64,000 bases of DNA from Burkholderia sp. BCC0322 (lineage in GTDB: Bacteria; Pseudomonadota; Gammaproteobacteria; Burkholderiales; Burkholderiaceae), in NCBI RefSeq assembly GCF_902833045.1, contig NZ_CADFDU010000011.1:124001-188000 (forward strand), in the 5' to 3' direction. Under the pieces are notes generated by a model. That model made no database searches, was not told the DNA's origin, and worked only from the letters and a program-made list of their open reading frames with translations. Made by a program: the position numbers and the translations under genes. Shown here one piece after another: positions 49,216 through 58,673 of the stretch. Position 1 is the first letter of the stretch, and every line of letters begins with the position of its first letter.

Positions 49216-49712
49216 CGAGCGGCGGCCTTCGCCGCCGTTTTTCGTTTTCCTCCCCGCCTCCCTTTCGTCGCTGCGCGCAGCGTTCGCGGCGGATGTCGCA
49301 CAGGCGGCACGGCACGCATGCCGGCATGAATGCACCGTGTCGCAACCCCACGCTCGCGTTCTCCCCGTCACCGCTTGCCGTCAAACGCGTTCCCGTCATG
49401 TGGGGCCACATCCCCCCTCGCCACCCGCCTTCGCGCTCCGATTTTTCACCTCGCCGCCCCGCCCGGCCCACGATTTTTTTCGGTTGGGGGGGGGCTCACT
49501 CGAACGTCGTCATCTGCGGTCATTTCGGGACATCTGAACCGTACCGTCACGAGCCGCCCCGATCTGCGCCGAACTCCCGCCCGGCAAGGCTTTGCGGCGT
49601 TTGTAACCGGTAGTGCAACGGGTCGCGGAACACGCTAATCTCAGCGCGTTTCGTGTCTCGCCGCGCGGCATCCCATCGATGCCGCGCGGCCGTTTTATCC
49701 CCCGGAGCCGCC
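49216..49712. other. 497-base gap before the bio operon
   Basis: Begins with the terminator of the hydrolase gene. A T7 run (49474-49480) and a nine-G run (49486-49494) are close together. No BirA-type palindrome TTGTAAACC/GGTTTACAA and no clear -10/-35 pair before bioA could be found; the likeliest elements are TTGTAA at 49601-49606 and GCTAAT at 49634-49639, but their spacing (27) is wrong. Confidence 0.45.
49219..49248 (+). terminator. Intrinsic terminator after the exported hydrolase
   Basis: GGCGGC paired with GCCGCC around a TTC loop, then GTTTTTCGTTTT. Close to the stop codon at 49215. Confidence 0.85.
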
Positions 49713-51059
49713 TTGAGTACGCCAGCCACCGACGACTGGGTCGCGCGCAGCCTGCGCGCGGTCTGGCATCCCTGCACCCAGATGAAGCATCACGAGCGCC
49801 TGCCGCTCATCCCCGTCGCGCGTGGCGCGGGCCTGTGGCTGTACGACCGTGACGGCCGCCGCTACTTCGACGCGATCAGCTCGTGGTGGGTCAACCTGTT
49901 CGGTCATGCGAACCCGGACATCAACGCGGCACTGAAGGACCAGCTCGACACGCTCGAGCACGCGATGCTCGCCGGCTGCACGCACGAGCCCGCGATCGAG
50001 CTCGCGGAGCGGCTGCACGCGCTCACCGCGCGCACGCTCGGCCATGCGTTCTTCGCATCGGACGGCGCGTCGGCGGTCGAGATCGCGCTGAAGATGAGCT
50101 TCCACGCGTGGCGCAACCGCGGCCGCGCCAACAAGCAGGAATTCGTCTGCGTCGCGAACAGCTATCACGGCGAGACGATCGGCGCGCTCGGCGTGACCGA
50201 CGTCGCGCTGTTCAAGGACGCGTACGACCCGCTGATCCGCCACGCGCATGTCGTCGCGTCACCCGACGCACGCGGCGCGCTGGCAGGCGAAACGGCCGCC
50301 GACGTCGCGGGCCGCGCGCTTGCGGACGTGCGGCGACTGTTCGTCGAGCGCGGCGAGCGGATCGCCGCACTGATCGTCGAGCCGCTCGTGCAGTGCGCGG
50401 CCGGCATGGCGATGCACGATCCGTCGTATGTACGCGGGCTGCGCGCGCTGTGCGACGAATTCGGCGTGCACCTGATCGCCGACGAGATCGCGGTCGGCTG
50501 CGGCCGCACCGGCACCTTCTTCGCGTGCGAGCAGGCCGGTGTCTGGCCCGATTTCCTGTGCCTGTCGAAAGGCATCAGCGGCGGCTACCTGCCGCTGTCG
50601 CTCGTGCTCACGCGCGACGATGTGTTCGCCGCGTTCTACGACGACGACACGACGCGCGGCTTCCTGCACTCGCATTCGTACACGGGCAACCCGCTTGCGT
50701 GCCGCGCGGCGGTCGCGACGCTCGACCTGTTCGCCCGCGACGACGTGCTCGCGGCCAACGCCCGCAAGTCGGCCACGATGCGCGCGGCGCTCGCGCCGCT
50801 CGATGCACACCCGCAGGTGCGCCACCTGCGCGAGCGCGGCACGCTGTTCGCATTCGACGTCGCGCTCGACGGCGACGCGGCGCGCGGCTTCTCGCGGCGC
50901 TTTTTCGAACGCGCGCTGGAACGCGAGCTGCTGCTGCGCCCGATCGGCACGACCGTGTACCTGATGCCGCCGTACGTGATGAGCGACGACGACATTGCGT
51001 GGCTCGCGCAACGCACGCGCGACACGCTCGATGCAACGCTTGCGGAGATCATTGGATGA
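49713..51059 (+). CDS. bioA: Adenosylmethionine-8-amino-7-oxononanoate aminotransferase
   Basis: 448 aa, PLP enzyme for the second-to-third step of biotin synthesis (KAPA to DAPA, SAM as amino donor). Motifs: [44 protein letters not shown] and the PLP Lys in [10 protein letters not shown]. The start is TTG at 49713 with GGAG 6 bases upstream; the 20 codons before it include that site. Overlaps bioF by 4 bases. Confidence 0.95.
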   Translation: MSTPATDDWVARSLRAVWHPCTQMKHHERLPLIPVARGAGLWLYDRDGRRYFDAISSWWVNLFGHANPDINAALKDQLDTLEHAMLAGCTHEPAIELAERLHALTARTLGHAFFASDGASAVEIALKMSFHAWRNRGRANKQEFVCVANSYHGETIGALGVTDVALFKDAYDPLIRHAHVVASPDARGALAGETAADVAGRALADVRRLFVERGERIAALIVEPLVQCAAGMAMHDPSYVRGLRALCDEFGVHLIADEIAVGCGRTGTFFACEQAGVWPDFLCLSKGISGGYLPLSLVLTRDDVFAAFYDDDTTRGFLHSHSYTGNPLACRAAVATLDLFARDDVLAANARKSATMRAALAPLDAHPQVRHLRERGTLFAFDVALDGDAARGFSRRFFERALERELLLRPIGTTVYLMPPYVMSDDDIAWLAQRTRDTLDATLAEIIG

Positions 51060-52282
51060 CGAACCCTCTGCTCGATCACCTGCAGCGCGGCCTCGCCGAT
51101 CTCGACGCGCAAGGGCTGCGCCGCGTGCGCCGCACCGCCGACACCGCGTGCGATACGCACATGACCGTCGACGGTCGCAAGATCATCGGCTTCGCGAGCA
51201 ACGACTATCTCGGCCTCGCCGCGCACCCGGCACTCGTCGCCGCGTTCGCCGAAGGCGCGCAGCGCTACGGCGCCGGCAGCGGCGGCTCGCACCTGCTCGG
51301 CGGCCATTCGCGTGCGCACGCGACGCTCGAGGAAGAACTCGCAGCCTTCTCGGGCGGCTTCTCCGACGCGCCGCGCGCGCTGTACTTCAGCACCGGCTAC
51401 ATGGCGAACCTTGCCGCGATGACGGCGCTCGCCGGCAAGGGCGCGACGATCTTTTCCGACGCGCTGAATCACGCGTCGCTGATCGACGGCATGCGGCTGT
51501 CGCGCGCGAACGTCCAGGTCTATCCGCATGCGGACACGGCTGCGCTCGCCGCGTTGCTCGATGCATCGGAGGCCGAAACGAAGCTGATCGTCAGCGACAC
51601 CGTGTTCAGCATGGACGGCGATCTCGCGCCGCTCGCCGAACTCGTCGCGCTGGCCGAACGCCATCGCGCATGGCTCGTCGTCGACGATGCGCACGGCTTC
51701 GGCGTGCTCGGCCCGCAGGGCCGCGGCGCGCTCGCGGCCGCCGCGCTGCGTTCCCCGCATCTCGTGTACGTCGGCACGCTCGGCAAGGCCGCCGGCGTCG
51801 CGGGCGCATTCGTGATCGCGCACGAGACCGTGATCGAATGGATGATCCAGCGCGCGCGCAGCTACATCTTCACGACGGCCGCGCCGCCGGCCGTCGCGCA
51901 CGCGGTATCGGCCAGCCTGAAAGTGATCGCGGGCGACGAAGGCGACGCGCGACGCGCGCATCTCGCCGCGTTGATCGAACGCACGCGCGCGCTGCTGCGC
52001 AACACGCGCTGGCTGCCGGTCGATTCGCACACGGCCGTGCAACCGCTCGTGATCGGCAGCAACGACGCGACACTCGCGGCAATGCGCGCGCTCGACGCGC
52101 ACGGCCTGTGGGTGCCCGCGATCCGACCGCCGACGGTGCCCGTCGGCACGTCGCGGCTGCGCGTATCACTGTCGGCCGCGCATTCGTTCGACGATCTCGC
52201 GCGGCTCGAAGCGGCGCTGATCGAAGCCGGCGAGGAGGCTGCCGCCTCCGTTGAGGTGGCCCTGCCGGAGGCCGCAGCATGA
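51056..52282 (+). CDS. bioF: 8-amino-7-oxononanoate synthase
   Basis: 408 aa, PLP-dependent condensation of pimeloyl thioester with L-alanine. [11 protein letters not shown] near the N-terminus, [23 protein letters not shown] and the PLP Lys in GTLGKAAG are all present. Its ATG is within the bioA stop; its end overlaps bioD by 4 bases. A tail of about 15 residues ([10 protein letters not shown]) is longer than usual. Confidence 0.95.
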   Translation: MTNPLLDHLQRGLADLDAQGLRRVRRTADTACDTHMTVDGRKIIGFASNDYLGLAAHPALVAAFAEGAQRYGAGSGGSHLLGGHSRAHATLEEELAAFSGGFSDAPRALYFSTGYMANLAAMTALAGKGATIFSDALNHASLIDGMRLSRANVQVYPHADTAALAALLDASEAETKLIVSDTVFSMDGDLAPLAELVALAERHRAWLVVDDAHGFGVLGPQGRGALAAAALRSPHLVYVGTLGKAAGVAGAFVIAHETVIEWMIQRARSYIFTTAAPPAVAHAVSASLKVIAGDEGDARRAHLAALIERTRALLRNTRWLPVDSHTAVQPLVIGSNDATLAAMRALDAHGLWVPAIRPPTVPVGTSRLRVSLSAAHSFDDLARLEAALIEAGEEAAASVEVALPEAAA

Positions 52283-52998
52283 CCGCCCCGCTCTCGCTGT
52301 TCGTCACCGGCACCGACACCGAAATCGGCAAGACCTTCGTGTCGGCCGCGATGTTGCACGGCTTCGCGCGGCACGGCCTGCGCGCGGCCGCGCTGAAGCC
52401 CGTCGCGGCCGGCGCGTATGAGCGCGACGGCGTGTGGCGCAACGAGGACGCCGACCAGCTCGACGCGGCCGCGAACGTCGTGCTGCCGCCCGAGCTGCGC
52501 ACGCCGTTCCTGCTGAAAGCACCGGCCGCCCCGCATATCGTCGCCGCGCAGGAAGGCGTGACGCTCGACATCGACACGATCGTCGCGTGCCATCGCGAAG
52601 CGCTGACGCGCGCGGATATCGTCGTCGTCGAAGGCGCCGGCGGCTTTCGCGTGCCGATGAACGACACGCAGGACATGGCCGATCTCGCGGTCTCGCTCGG
52701 CGTGCCGGTCGTGCTCGTGGTCGGCGTGCGGCTCGGCTGCATCAACCACGCGCTATTGACCGCCGACGCGATTGCCGCGCGCGGCCTCAAGCTCGCCGGC
52801 TGGGTCGCGAACCACGTCGACCCGGCCATGTCGTTCCCCGACGAGAACATCGCGACGATGCGCGACTGGCTCGCGCGCGAGCACGGCGCGCCGCTGCTCG
52901 GCCGCATTCCGCACATGCGTCCGGCCGCCCCCGAATCCGCCGCGGCGATGCTCGACATCGCCACGCTCGTCGAGACGCTGCGCGCCGCGCAGCCTTGA
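52279..52998 (+). CDS. bioD: Dethiobiotin synthetase
   Basis: 239 aa, ATP-dependent carboxylation of DAPA to dethiobiotin. P-loop [11 protein letters not shown] at the N-terminus, KPVAAG lysine motif and [10 protein letters not shown]. The protein has no signal peptide. It overlaps bioF by 4 bases, and bioB follows 55 bases on. Confidence 0.95.
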   Translation: MTAPLSLFVTGTDTEIGKTFVSAAMLHGFARHGLRAAALKPVAAGAYERDGVWRNEDADQLDAAANVVLPPELRTPFLLKAPAAPHIVAAQEGVTLDIDTIVACHREALTRADIVVVEGAGGFRVPMNDTQDMADLAVSLGVPVVLVVGVRLGCINHALLTADAIAARGLKLAGWVANHVDPAMSFPDENIATMRDWLAREHGAPLLGRIPHMRPAAPESAAAMLDIATLVETLRAAQP

Positions 52999-53053
52999 CC
53001 CAATCGAAAACAGATCCCCGATCCCTCATCCCCGACCAGGACAGGAAAACGAT

Positions 53054-54076
53054 ATGACCCAAGCCCAGACTGCCGCCACCGTGCAACCCGACGCGATTCC
53101 CGTGGCCGCTCCGGCCTCGCAGCGCTGGCGCGTCGCCGACGTCGTCGCGCTGTTCGAGCTGCCGTTCAACGACCTGATCTTCCGCGCGCAGCAGGTGCAC
53201 CGCGAACACTTCGACGCGAACGCGGTGCAGCTGTCGACGCTGCTGTCGATCAAGACGGGCGGCTGCGAGGAAGATTGCGGCTACTGCTCGCAGTCGTCGC
53301 ACCACGACACGGGCCTGAAGGCCGAGAAGCTGATGGACGTCGACGCGGTGCTCGACGCCGCACGCGCGGCGAAGGCGAACGGCGCGAGCCGCTTCTGCAT
53401 GGGCGCCGCGTGGCGCAACCCGAAGGAGCGCCACATGCCGGCGCTGACCGAGATGGTGCGCGGCGTGAAGGAACTCGGCCTCGAGACCTGCATGACGCTC
53501 GGCATGCTGGAAGACGAGCAGGCGCAGGAACTCGCGAACGCGGGCCTCGACTACTACAACCACAACCTCGACACGTCGCCGGAGTTCTACGGCCAGGTCA
53601 TCTCGACACGCACCTACCAGGATCGCCTCGACACGCTCGATCGCGTGCGCGACGCGGGCATCAACGTATGCTGCGGCGGCATCATCGGGATGGGCGAATC
53701 GCGCCGCGAGCGCGCGGGCCTGATCTCGCAGCTCGCGAACCTGAACCCGTATCCGGATTCGGTGCCGATCAACAATCTCGTCGCGATCGAAGGCACGCCG
53801 CTCGAAGGCACCGCACCGCTCGACCCGTTCGAATTCGTGCGCACGATCGCGGTCGCGCGGATCACGATGCCGAAGGCCGTCGTGCGTCTGTCGGCCGGCC
53901 GCGAGCAGCTCGACGACGGGCTGCAGGCGCTGTGCTTCCTCGCCGGCGCGAACTCGATGTTCTATGGCGACCAGCTGCTGACGACGAGCAATCCGCAGAC
54001 GCAGAAGGACCGGGCGCTGTTCGAGCGCCTCGGCATCCGTTCGAGCGATGCAGACGCGATGTCGGCGAACGCGTAA
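53054..54076 (+). CDS. bioB: Biotin synthase
   Basis: 340 aa radical SAM enzyme that inserts sulfur into dethiobiotin. The cluster motif [11 protein letters not shown] gives the CxxxCxxC set, and [23 protein letters not shown] and AGREQL are family segments. Last gene of the operon; a strong bidirectional terminator follows at 54110. The frame that extends upstream into bioD is an overlap artefact. Confidence 0.97.
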   Translation: MTQAQTAATVQPDAIPVAAPASQRWRVADVVALFELPFNDLIFRAQQVHREHFDANAVQLSTLLSIKTGGCEEDCGYCSQSSHHDTGLKAEKLMDVDAVLDAARAAKANGASRFCMGAAWRNPKERHMPALTEMVRGVKELGLETCMTLGMLEDEQAQELANAGLDYYNHNLDTSPEFYGQVISTRTYQDRLDTLDRVRDAGINVCCGGIIGMGESRRERAGLISQLANLNPYPDSVPINNLVAIEGTPLEGTAPLDPFEFVRTIAVARITMPKAVVRLSAGREQLDDGLQALCFLAGANSMFYGDQLLTTSNPQTQKDRALFERLGIRSSDADAMSANA

Positions 54077-54107
54077 GCGCAACGCGCGGCGGCTTCGTTC
54101 CGCCGCA

Positions 54108-54137
54108 TGAAAAAGCCGGGATAGGTCCCGGCTTTTT
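54108..54137. terminator. Bidirectional terminator between bioB and the SUFU-domain gene
   Basis: AAAAAGCCGGGA and TCCCGGCTTTTT form a stem around a TAGG loop with A and T runs on either side; serves both converging transcripts. Confidence 0.9.
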
Positions 54138-54176
54138 ACCTGGTTCGTACGCAATACGTGACGGGCCGCCCGCGCG

Positions 54177-55265
54177 TCATCCGATCGTCTGCACCGCGTT
54201 GCCCTGTGCATCGCGGATCACGGTCTTCTCCACGCGCCAGCGCACGCCGTCGAGACCGTCGAGCGCATACTCGCCGGCGCGCGGTTGCAGTGTGCGCGCC
54301 AGCGCCTGCACCGTCGCATCCGTGAGCCGCAGCGTCAGCGTGTCGTCCTCGTCGGTCACGCCATTGGCATCGCCGTGCACGAACCGCACCGCGCCGTCAT
54401 GACCGACCAGGCCGAACGGCCGGTCGAACGGCAACCGCAGCGGCAGCAGCGTGACGAGCTCGTCGACCTGTCGTGCGCCGACGGTAATCTCGATCACGGG
54501 CGCACGCAGCAGCCGCTTGCGCGTTTCCCATCGGAGCACGTCGGTGAACAGGTAGCCGCTCGACGAGCCGTCGCGCTGCGTACCGGCGTCGACCTCGGCG
54601 CGCACGTCCGCGCGCTCGAGCAGCGATGCGCGGCCGAGGTCGGTCACCCATAGCGGCATATGCGGCAGCAGTGTGTCGAGCAGCGCGCGCGTGCGCCAGC
54701 GCTTCGCGGCGCGCTCCTCGTCGAGCGTCAGCCCGACGATCTGCAGGAACGCCAGGCTGCCGTGCGGCGTATCGATCGCCGGCAGTTCCGGATCGAACGC
54801 GAAACCCATCGAGCAGAGCTGCGTACCGGTATCGAGCGCAATCGGGCCGTTGGCCGTCATCCAGTGGCCGTCGTCGAACGCGTTGCCGCTCTGGAATACG
54901 TAGCGCGCGAGGTTCTGCAGGAAGCTGAACACCCAGTTCGGCGGCGCTTCGTCGGCGTCGCCGCAGGCGACGCGCATCGTCAGCTCGAATCCGAAGCCGC
55001 TGACGGCCGGATCATCCGATTCCTTCGCATACAGCTCCGAGAGCCCGTACGTGACGAAATGCCAGTGCGGCACGGGAGCCGCGCGCTTCCACACGCTGAT
55101 TCCGTCGAGCGGATCGCGGCCGCCGAGCCGCCACTTGAGCAGCGTGGCGTAGTGCTTCGGCTCCTGCCCCGGATAGACGCGCGCGAGCGCGCCGTCGATC
55201 GCGTCCCAGCCCGGCGCGCTGTCATCGGTTGCGCGGTCCTGCGGATCGTGCGTTGCGTCCGTCAT
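54177..55265 (-). CDS. Suppressor-of-fused (SUFU) domain protein
   Basis: 362 aa. The region from residue 15 to 190 has the SUFU pattern: WDAIDGALARVYPGQEPKHY, PHWHFVTYGLSELYAKESDD, GFGFELTMR and NPxW-like PPNWVFSFLQNLARYVFQSGN, with a C-terminal part (200-362) of unknown fold. In bacteria SUFU proteins often act as immunity proteins to toxins, but many are chromosomal and alone as here. Start at 55265 with GAGAGAGG 8 bases upstream. Confidence 0.85.
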   Translation of the reverse strand: MTDATHDPQDRATDDSAPGWDAIDGALARVYPGQEPKHYATLLKWRLGGRDPLDGISVWKRAAPVPHWHFVTYGLSELYAKESDDPAVSGFGFELTMRVACGDADEAPPNWVFSFLQNLARYVFQSGNAFDDGHWMTANGPIALDTGTQLCSMGFAFDPELPAIDTPHGSLAFLQIVGLTLDEERAAKRWRTRALLDTLLPHMPLWVTDLGRASLLERADVRAEVDAGTQRDGSSSGYLFTDVLRWETRKRLLRAPVIEITVGARQVDELVTLLPLRLPFDRPFGLVGHDGAVRFVHGDANGVTDEDDTLTLRLTDATVQALARTLQPRAGEYALDGLDGVRWRVEKTVIRDAQGNAVQTIG

Positions 55266-55342
55266 GTAGCCCTCTCTCCCGGGTGATGTCCCGGTGGGTG
55301 GAGTCGGTGCGTGCGGCGGCGGCCTGCAGGCTGCCGTGTGCG

Positions 55343-56068
55343 TCACACGTGTGCCGCCGCGCCGTCGATCGCCGCGCGCACGCGCTCGACGAGTTGCTGA
55401 TCGACCGGCGCGAGCACCTCGCCGCGCGGCCGCACGCCCGAACCGAAATGCACCGCGCGCACGCCCGTGGCGCGGACAAAATCGCCGACCGCATCGATCG
55501 TGAGCCCCGAGCCGGCCAGCACCGTGCAGGTCGAGCCCGCCGCCTGCCGCACGAGCCGCGTGATCGTCGCGGCCGCGTCGAGCACCGACGGATGGCCGCC
55601 CGACGTCAGCACCGATGTGACGGCCGGCACGCGCAACAGCGCGTCGAATGCGGCGTTGAGGTCGCGCGACACGTCGAATGCGCGGTGGAACGTCAGCGCG
55701 CGGCCGTCCGCCGCGGCCGCGATGCGGGCCAGTGCGTCGAGATCGACGTCGCCGCGCGCGTCGAGCGCGCCGAACACGACGCCGTTCGCCCCGGCCGCGA
55801 CGGCTGCGCGCACGTCGCGTTCGATCACGCGCAAGTCGTCGGCGTCGTACACGAACGACCGGCTGTGCGGTCGCACGATCACGTTGACGGGAATCGGCAC
55901 GGCGGCCACGACGGCTTCGATCAGGCCGACACTCGGCGTCAGCCCGCCTTCGGTGATGGCGGTCACGAGTTCGAGGCGGTCGGCGCCCGCCCGGGCGGCG
56001 GCCTTGGCATCGCCGACGGTCGTGGCGATCACTTCGAGGAGAATGGAAGAGGCGGCGTTTCGGTTCAT
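55343..56068 (-). CDS. cutC: Copper homeostasis protein CutC
   Basis: 241 aa TIM-barrel protein. LLEVIATTVGDAKAAARAGADRLELV at the start, VRPHSRSFVY and GVVFGALD in the barrel are family marks. CutC was first linked to copper tolerance in E. coli; its true enzymatic role is unsettled. Divergent neighbours none: same strand as the SUFU gene, 77 bases upstream of it. Confidence 0.93.
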   Translation of the reverse strand: MNRNAASSILLEVIATTVGDAKAAARAGADRLELVTAITEGGLTPSVGLIEAVVAAVPIPVNVIVRPHSRSFVYDADDLRVIERDVRAAVAAGANGVVFGALDARGDVDLDALARIAAAADGRALTFHRAFDVSRDLNAAFDALLRVPAVTSVLTSGGHPSVLDAAATITRLVRQAAGSTCTVLAGSGLTIDAVGDFVRATGVRAVHFGSGVRPRGEVLAPVDQQLVERVRAAIDGAAAHV

Positions 56069-56162
56069 GGGCGGCCCGCGAATCGTCAGGACAATTCGCG
56101 CATCCTAGCCGAGCCGCGTGATGGACGCCAGCGTGCCGGCCGCGGCGCCGTCAGTCGCACCG

Positions 56163-56567
56163 TCAGTCGCGGCGCGCGAGCCACACGCCGACAAGCGCGG
56201 ACAGGCCGGTCACCACGGCGCCGGGCACGACCCGGAACATCCGCACGTTGATGTCCACGCCTTGCTGCTGCAATACGTCGACGATCCCCGGCGCCATCAG
56301 CATCGTCGCCCAGCCGATCATCCCGAACGCGGTGGTCGCGGTCGCGACGAGGAGCGCGATGCCCGCGCCGCGCGCGCGTGGCCGGAACGCGCCGGCGAAC
56401 GCACCCACGGCCAGGAGCACGGCCGACAACACGCACAGCACGGTGACGAACACGAACATCGCCCCCGTATGGCCGAGCTTCATGAACGCCATCATCTGCG
56501 CGGTGATCACGCACATGCCCGCGAGCGTGAACAGCGCGATTGCGATGGCATTGCGCGCGAAGCTCAT
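56163..56567 (-). CDS. Four-helix membrane protein
   Basis: 134 aa with about four hydrophobic helices (FARNAIAIALFTLAGM, GAMFVFVTVLCVLSAVLL, GIALLVATATTAFGMIG, VVTGLSALVGVWLA). No family recognised. Its ATG overlaps the end of the upstream membrane gene by 4 bases (ATGA), so the two products are probably made together. Confidence 0.7.
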   Translation of the reverse strand: MSFARNAIAIALFTLAGMCVITAQMMAFMKLGHTGAMFVFVTVLCVLSAVLLAVGAFAGAFRPRARGAGIALLVATATTAFGMIGWATMLMAPGIVDVLQQQGVDINVRMFRVVPGAVVTGLSALVGVWLARRD

Positions 56568-56947
56568 GCGTTCGCCTGGAAATACGCGGTCGCGGGGCGC
56601 CGGAACATCAGGTAGACGAACAGCGCGAACAGCAGGACGCCCGGAATCAGCACCGCATACATCGACGCCGGCATGTTGACGAACGAGAACGCGAAGCTGA
56701 ACACGGATATCGCGATGTAGGTCTTGCGCGACCATTCGCGGCCCTTGAGGATCGCGATGCCGACCACGACGTTCGCGACTTCGAGAATCACGCTGATGCC
56801 GAGCGTCGCCCAGACGGGCAGCACGTAGTGCGACAGCAGTGCCTGGGTGGTCGGCATGCCGATCGTGAATGGCGTATAGATGCACGTTATCGCGTTGGTC
56901 ACGATGATGATCCACGCGAGAATGGTCAGCGAAATCGGTCTTTTCAT
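56564..56947 (-). CDS. Four-helix membrane protein, partner of the next
   Basis: 127 aa, starting MKRPISLTILAWIIIVTNAIT, with about three to four membrane helices (last one VLIPGVLLFALFVYLMFRR). No family recognised; the first helix with Lys-Arg-Pro start is common in small Burkholderia membrane proteins. It is the first gene of the two-gene unit. Confidence 0.7.
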   Translation of the reverse strand: MKRPISLTILAWIIIVTNAITCIYTPFTIGMPTTQALLSHYVLPVWATLGISVILEVANVVVGIAILKGREWSRKTYIAISVFSFAFSFVNMPASMYAVLIPGVLLFALFVYLMFRRPATAYFQANA

Positions 56948-57089
56948 TGTGTTTTCCTTGTTATTCGCCGCCATGGTGGCCCCCGGGACGGCGCGCTCGC
57001 GGTCACGATGGCCGCGGTCGGGCCATTGTCGGGGAAGCTCGCGGCGAGCGCAACGGCCGGCCCGCTCCGCTCGCCGCTTGCGGTCGGCC

Positions 57090-58376
57090 CTAGCCGGCGT
57101 CCGCTTCGTCGTCGCTCCAGTCGATATCGCCGCACAGCACGCGCTGCGCATCGCCGACGCGCACGGCCACCGACAGCGTCACGCATGGCTGCGCCTCGTT
57201 GATCGACAGGTACGGGCGCGTGACCTGCACGCGCCCCGGCTCGACGATCGCCGAGCGGAAATACGGCCGGCGCAGCCAGTTCGCGCCCTGCGCGTCCGCC
57301 AGCGGCGAAAAGCGCGCCTCGGCGAGCGCACGGTCGGCGCGCAGCACGACGTTGCGGCCCGACTGGCGGCCGTGCGCGTCGAGCAGGAAGCAGCGCGCGG
57401 CCGCATCAAGCGCAAGGAAGTTCCAGCACACCTCGTCGAGCGGCTCGCCGGCGGCGAGACGCTCGGCCGCACGTTCGAACGCGCGCAGGTAGGGCGCGAG
57501 CCGCTGTGCATCGCGCCGCTCGCGCGCCTCGGTCTGCTGCCGGAAACGCTCGGTCAGCTCGCCGATGCAGCCCGTCGCGGCCGCGCTGTCGGGCAGCCCC
57601 GGCGCCGGCCGGCCGAAGTAGTAGCCCTGCACGAAATCGGCCTCGCATGACAGCGCGATCTGCGCCTCGTGTTCGGTCTCGATGCCCTCGACGAGCACCA
57701 GCTTGCCGGCCTCGTGCAGCAGCGTCACGAGCCCGTGCAGGATCGCGGTGAGCCCGGTGCGGTGCGCCGCGTGCGACAGCATGATCCGGTCGAGCTTCAC
57801 GATGTCCGGGTTCAGTTGCCAGATCCGCTCGAGATTCGAATGGCCCGCGCCGAAATCGTCGAGCGCGATCAGGAAACCGTGCGTGCGGAATTCACGCACG
57901 GCCTCGGCGAGCCGCTCGACGTCTTCCGCGCGCTGTTCGAGCACTTCGAGCACGATGCGGCGTGGCGGCATGCCGAGCCGCTTCAGGTTCGCGAGCAGCG
58001 CGGCCGCCTGGAACGGGTCGGTGAGCACGCCCGGATGAACGTTGAGGAACAGCCACTCGCGCTCCGCGCCGAGCAGCATGAAGTTCTCGAGATGCAGCGC
58101 CTGCGCGAGCCGGTCGAGCTGCAGCAGCTCGCCCTGGCGCGCGGCTTCGCCGAACACGTCGAGCGGCGACACGGCGCGGTCGAGTGCATCGTGCGCGCGC
58201 AGCAGCGCCTCGTAGCCCACCGCGCGCTGGTGCGACAGGCTGAAAATCGGCTGGAACACGGTCGTGAGCGTCAGGTCGCGGTGCTGCGTCGCCAGACGTT
58301 CGAGGCCGGAACTCACCTCCCGCTCGAAGCGGTACGGCGACGCGGCGGCCGGACGCTCCTGTTGCACGATCGTCAT
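57090..58376 (-). CDS. EAL-domain cyclic di-GMP phosphodiesterase with a sensory C-terminus
   Basis: 428 aa, no membrane helix. The EAL domain (about 35-270) keeps the catalytic set: YEALLR with Glu56, LNVHP, LDDFGAGHSN, VKLDR, VEGIET and QGYYFGRP, so it is likely an active phosphodiesterase that lowers c-di-GMP. The C-terminal 140 residues (CFLLDAHGRQSGRNVVLRA, NWLRRPYFRSAI, TRPYLSINEAQPCVTLSVAV) resemble a Cache/PAS-type ligand domain. ATG at 58376 has AGGAG-like purines 6 bases upstream. Confidence 0.88.
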   Translation of the reverse strand: MTIVQQERPAAASPYRFEREVSSGLERLATQHRDLTLTTVFQPIFSLSHQRAVGYEALLRAHDALDRAVSPLDVFGEAARQGELLQLDRLAQALHLENFMLLGAEREWLFLNVHPGVLTDPFQAAALLANLKRLGMPPRRIVLEVLEQRAEDVERLAEAVREFRTHGFLIALDDFGAGHSNLERIWQLNPDIVKLDRIMLSHAAHRTGLTAILHGLVTLLHEAGKLVLVEGIETEHEAQIALSCEADFVQGYYFGRPAPGLPDSAAATGCIGELTERFRQQTEARERRDAQRLAPYLRAFERAAERLAAGEPLDEVCWNFLALDAAARCFLLDAHGRQSGRNVVLRADRALAEARFSPLADAQGANWLRRPYFRSAIVEPGRVQVTRPYLSINEAQPCVTLSVAVRVGDAQRVLCGDIDWSDDEADAG

Positions 58377-58673
58377 GCCTTCCTCCTGGTAGTGCCTTCG
58401 AACGCGGCGTCCGACGAAGCGAACGGCGCGTGCAATGTCATGGTTGGACCCTCGGTTGCCCGGTCGACGCCGGACGGCTGGCCAACATCAAGCAAGCTCC
58501 GTGCAAGGCGCCGACAACCCGTGCGCAGCACCGCTCGCGCCGTGCTGCCGCACCAACGCGGCGCATGTCTCGCGCACCATTTTCGTGCGCGCGCACCGGC
58601 CGCTCGAACGCACCCGTCACGCTGCCACGCTACACTCCGTACGATCGTTTCATTCCCCGTATTCGCCGTATCG
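58377..58673. other. 297-base divergent region between the EAL gene and the antiporter
   Basis: Carries the TACACT box of the antiporter at 58631. Frames in this interval are Arg-rich and not coding. Confidence 0.4.
58631..58636 (+). promoter_or_regulatory. Candidate -10 box of the antiporter
   Basis: TACACT in a CGCTACACTCC context, 38 bases before the ATG at 58674. Confidence 0.4.

Noticed and set aside
49474-49494. T7 and G9 homopolymer runs as a phase-variation switch
   Set aside because: They lie in a long non-coding gap far from the bioA start and outside any promoter spacer that I can identify.
49216-49712. BirA operator or riboswitch upstream of bioA
   Set aside because: No TTGTAAACC inverted repeat and no conserved riboswitch-like structure could be found by eye.
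49883-51055. Extension of bioF upstream into bioA
   Set aside because: The extension is an out-of-frame reading of bioA; BioF begins at the ATG 51056 with the family N-terminus.
57669-58673. 335-codon extension of the antiporter across the EAL gene
   Set aside because: It is antisense to an EAL protein with complete motifs and the antiporter's first helix starts at 58674 after its own promoter.
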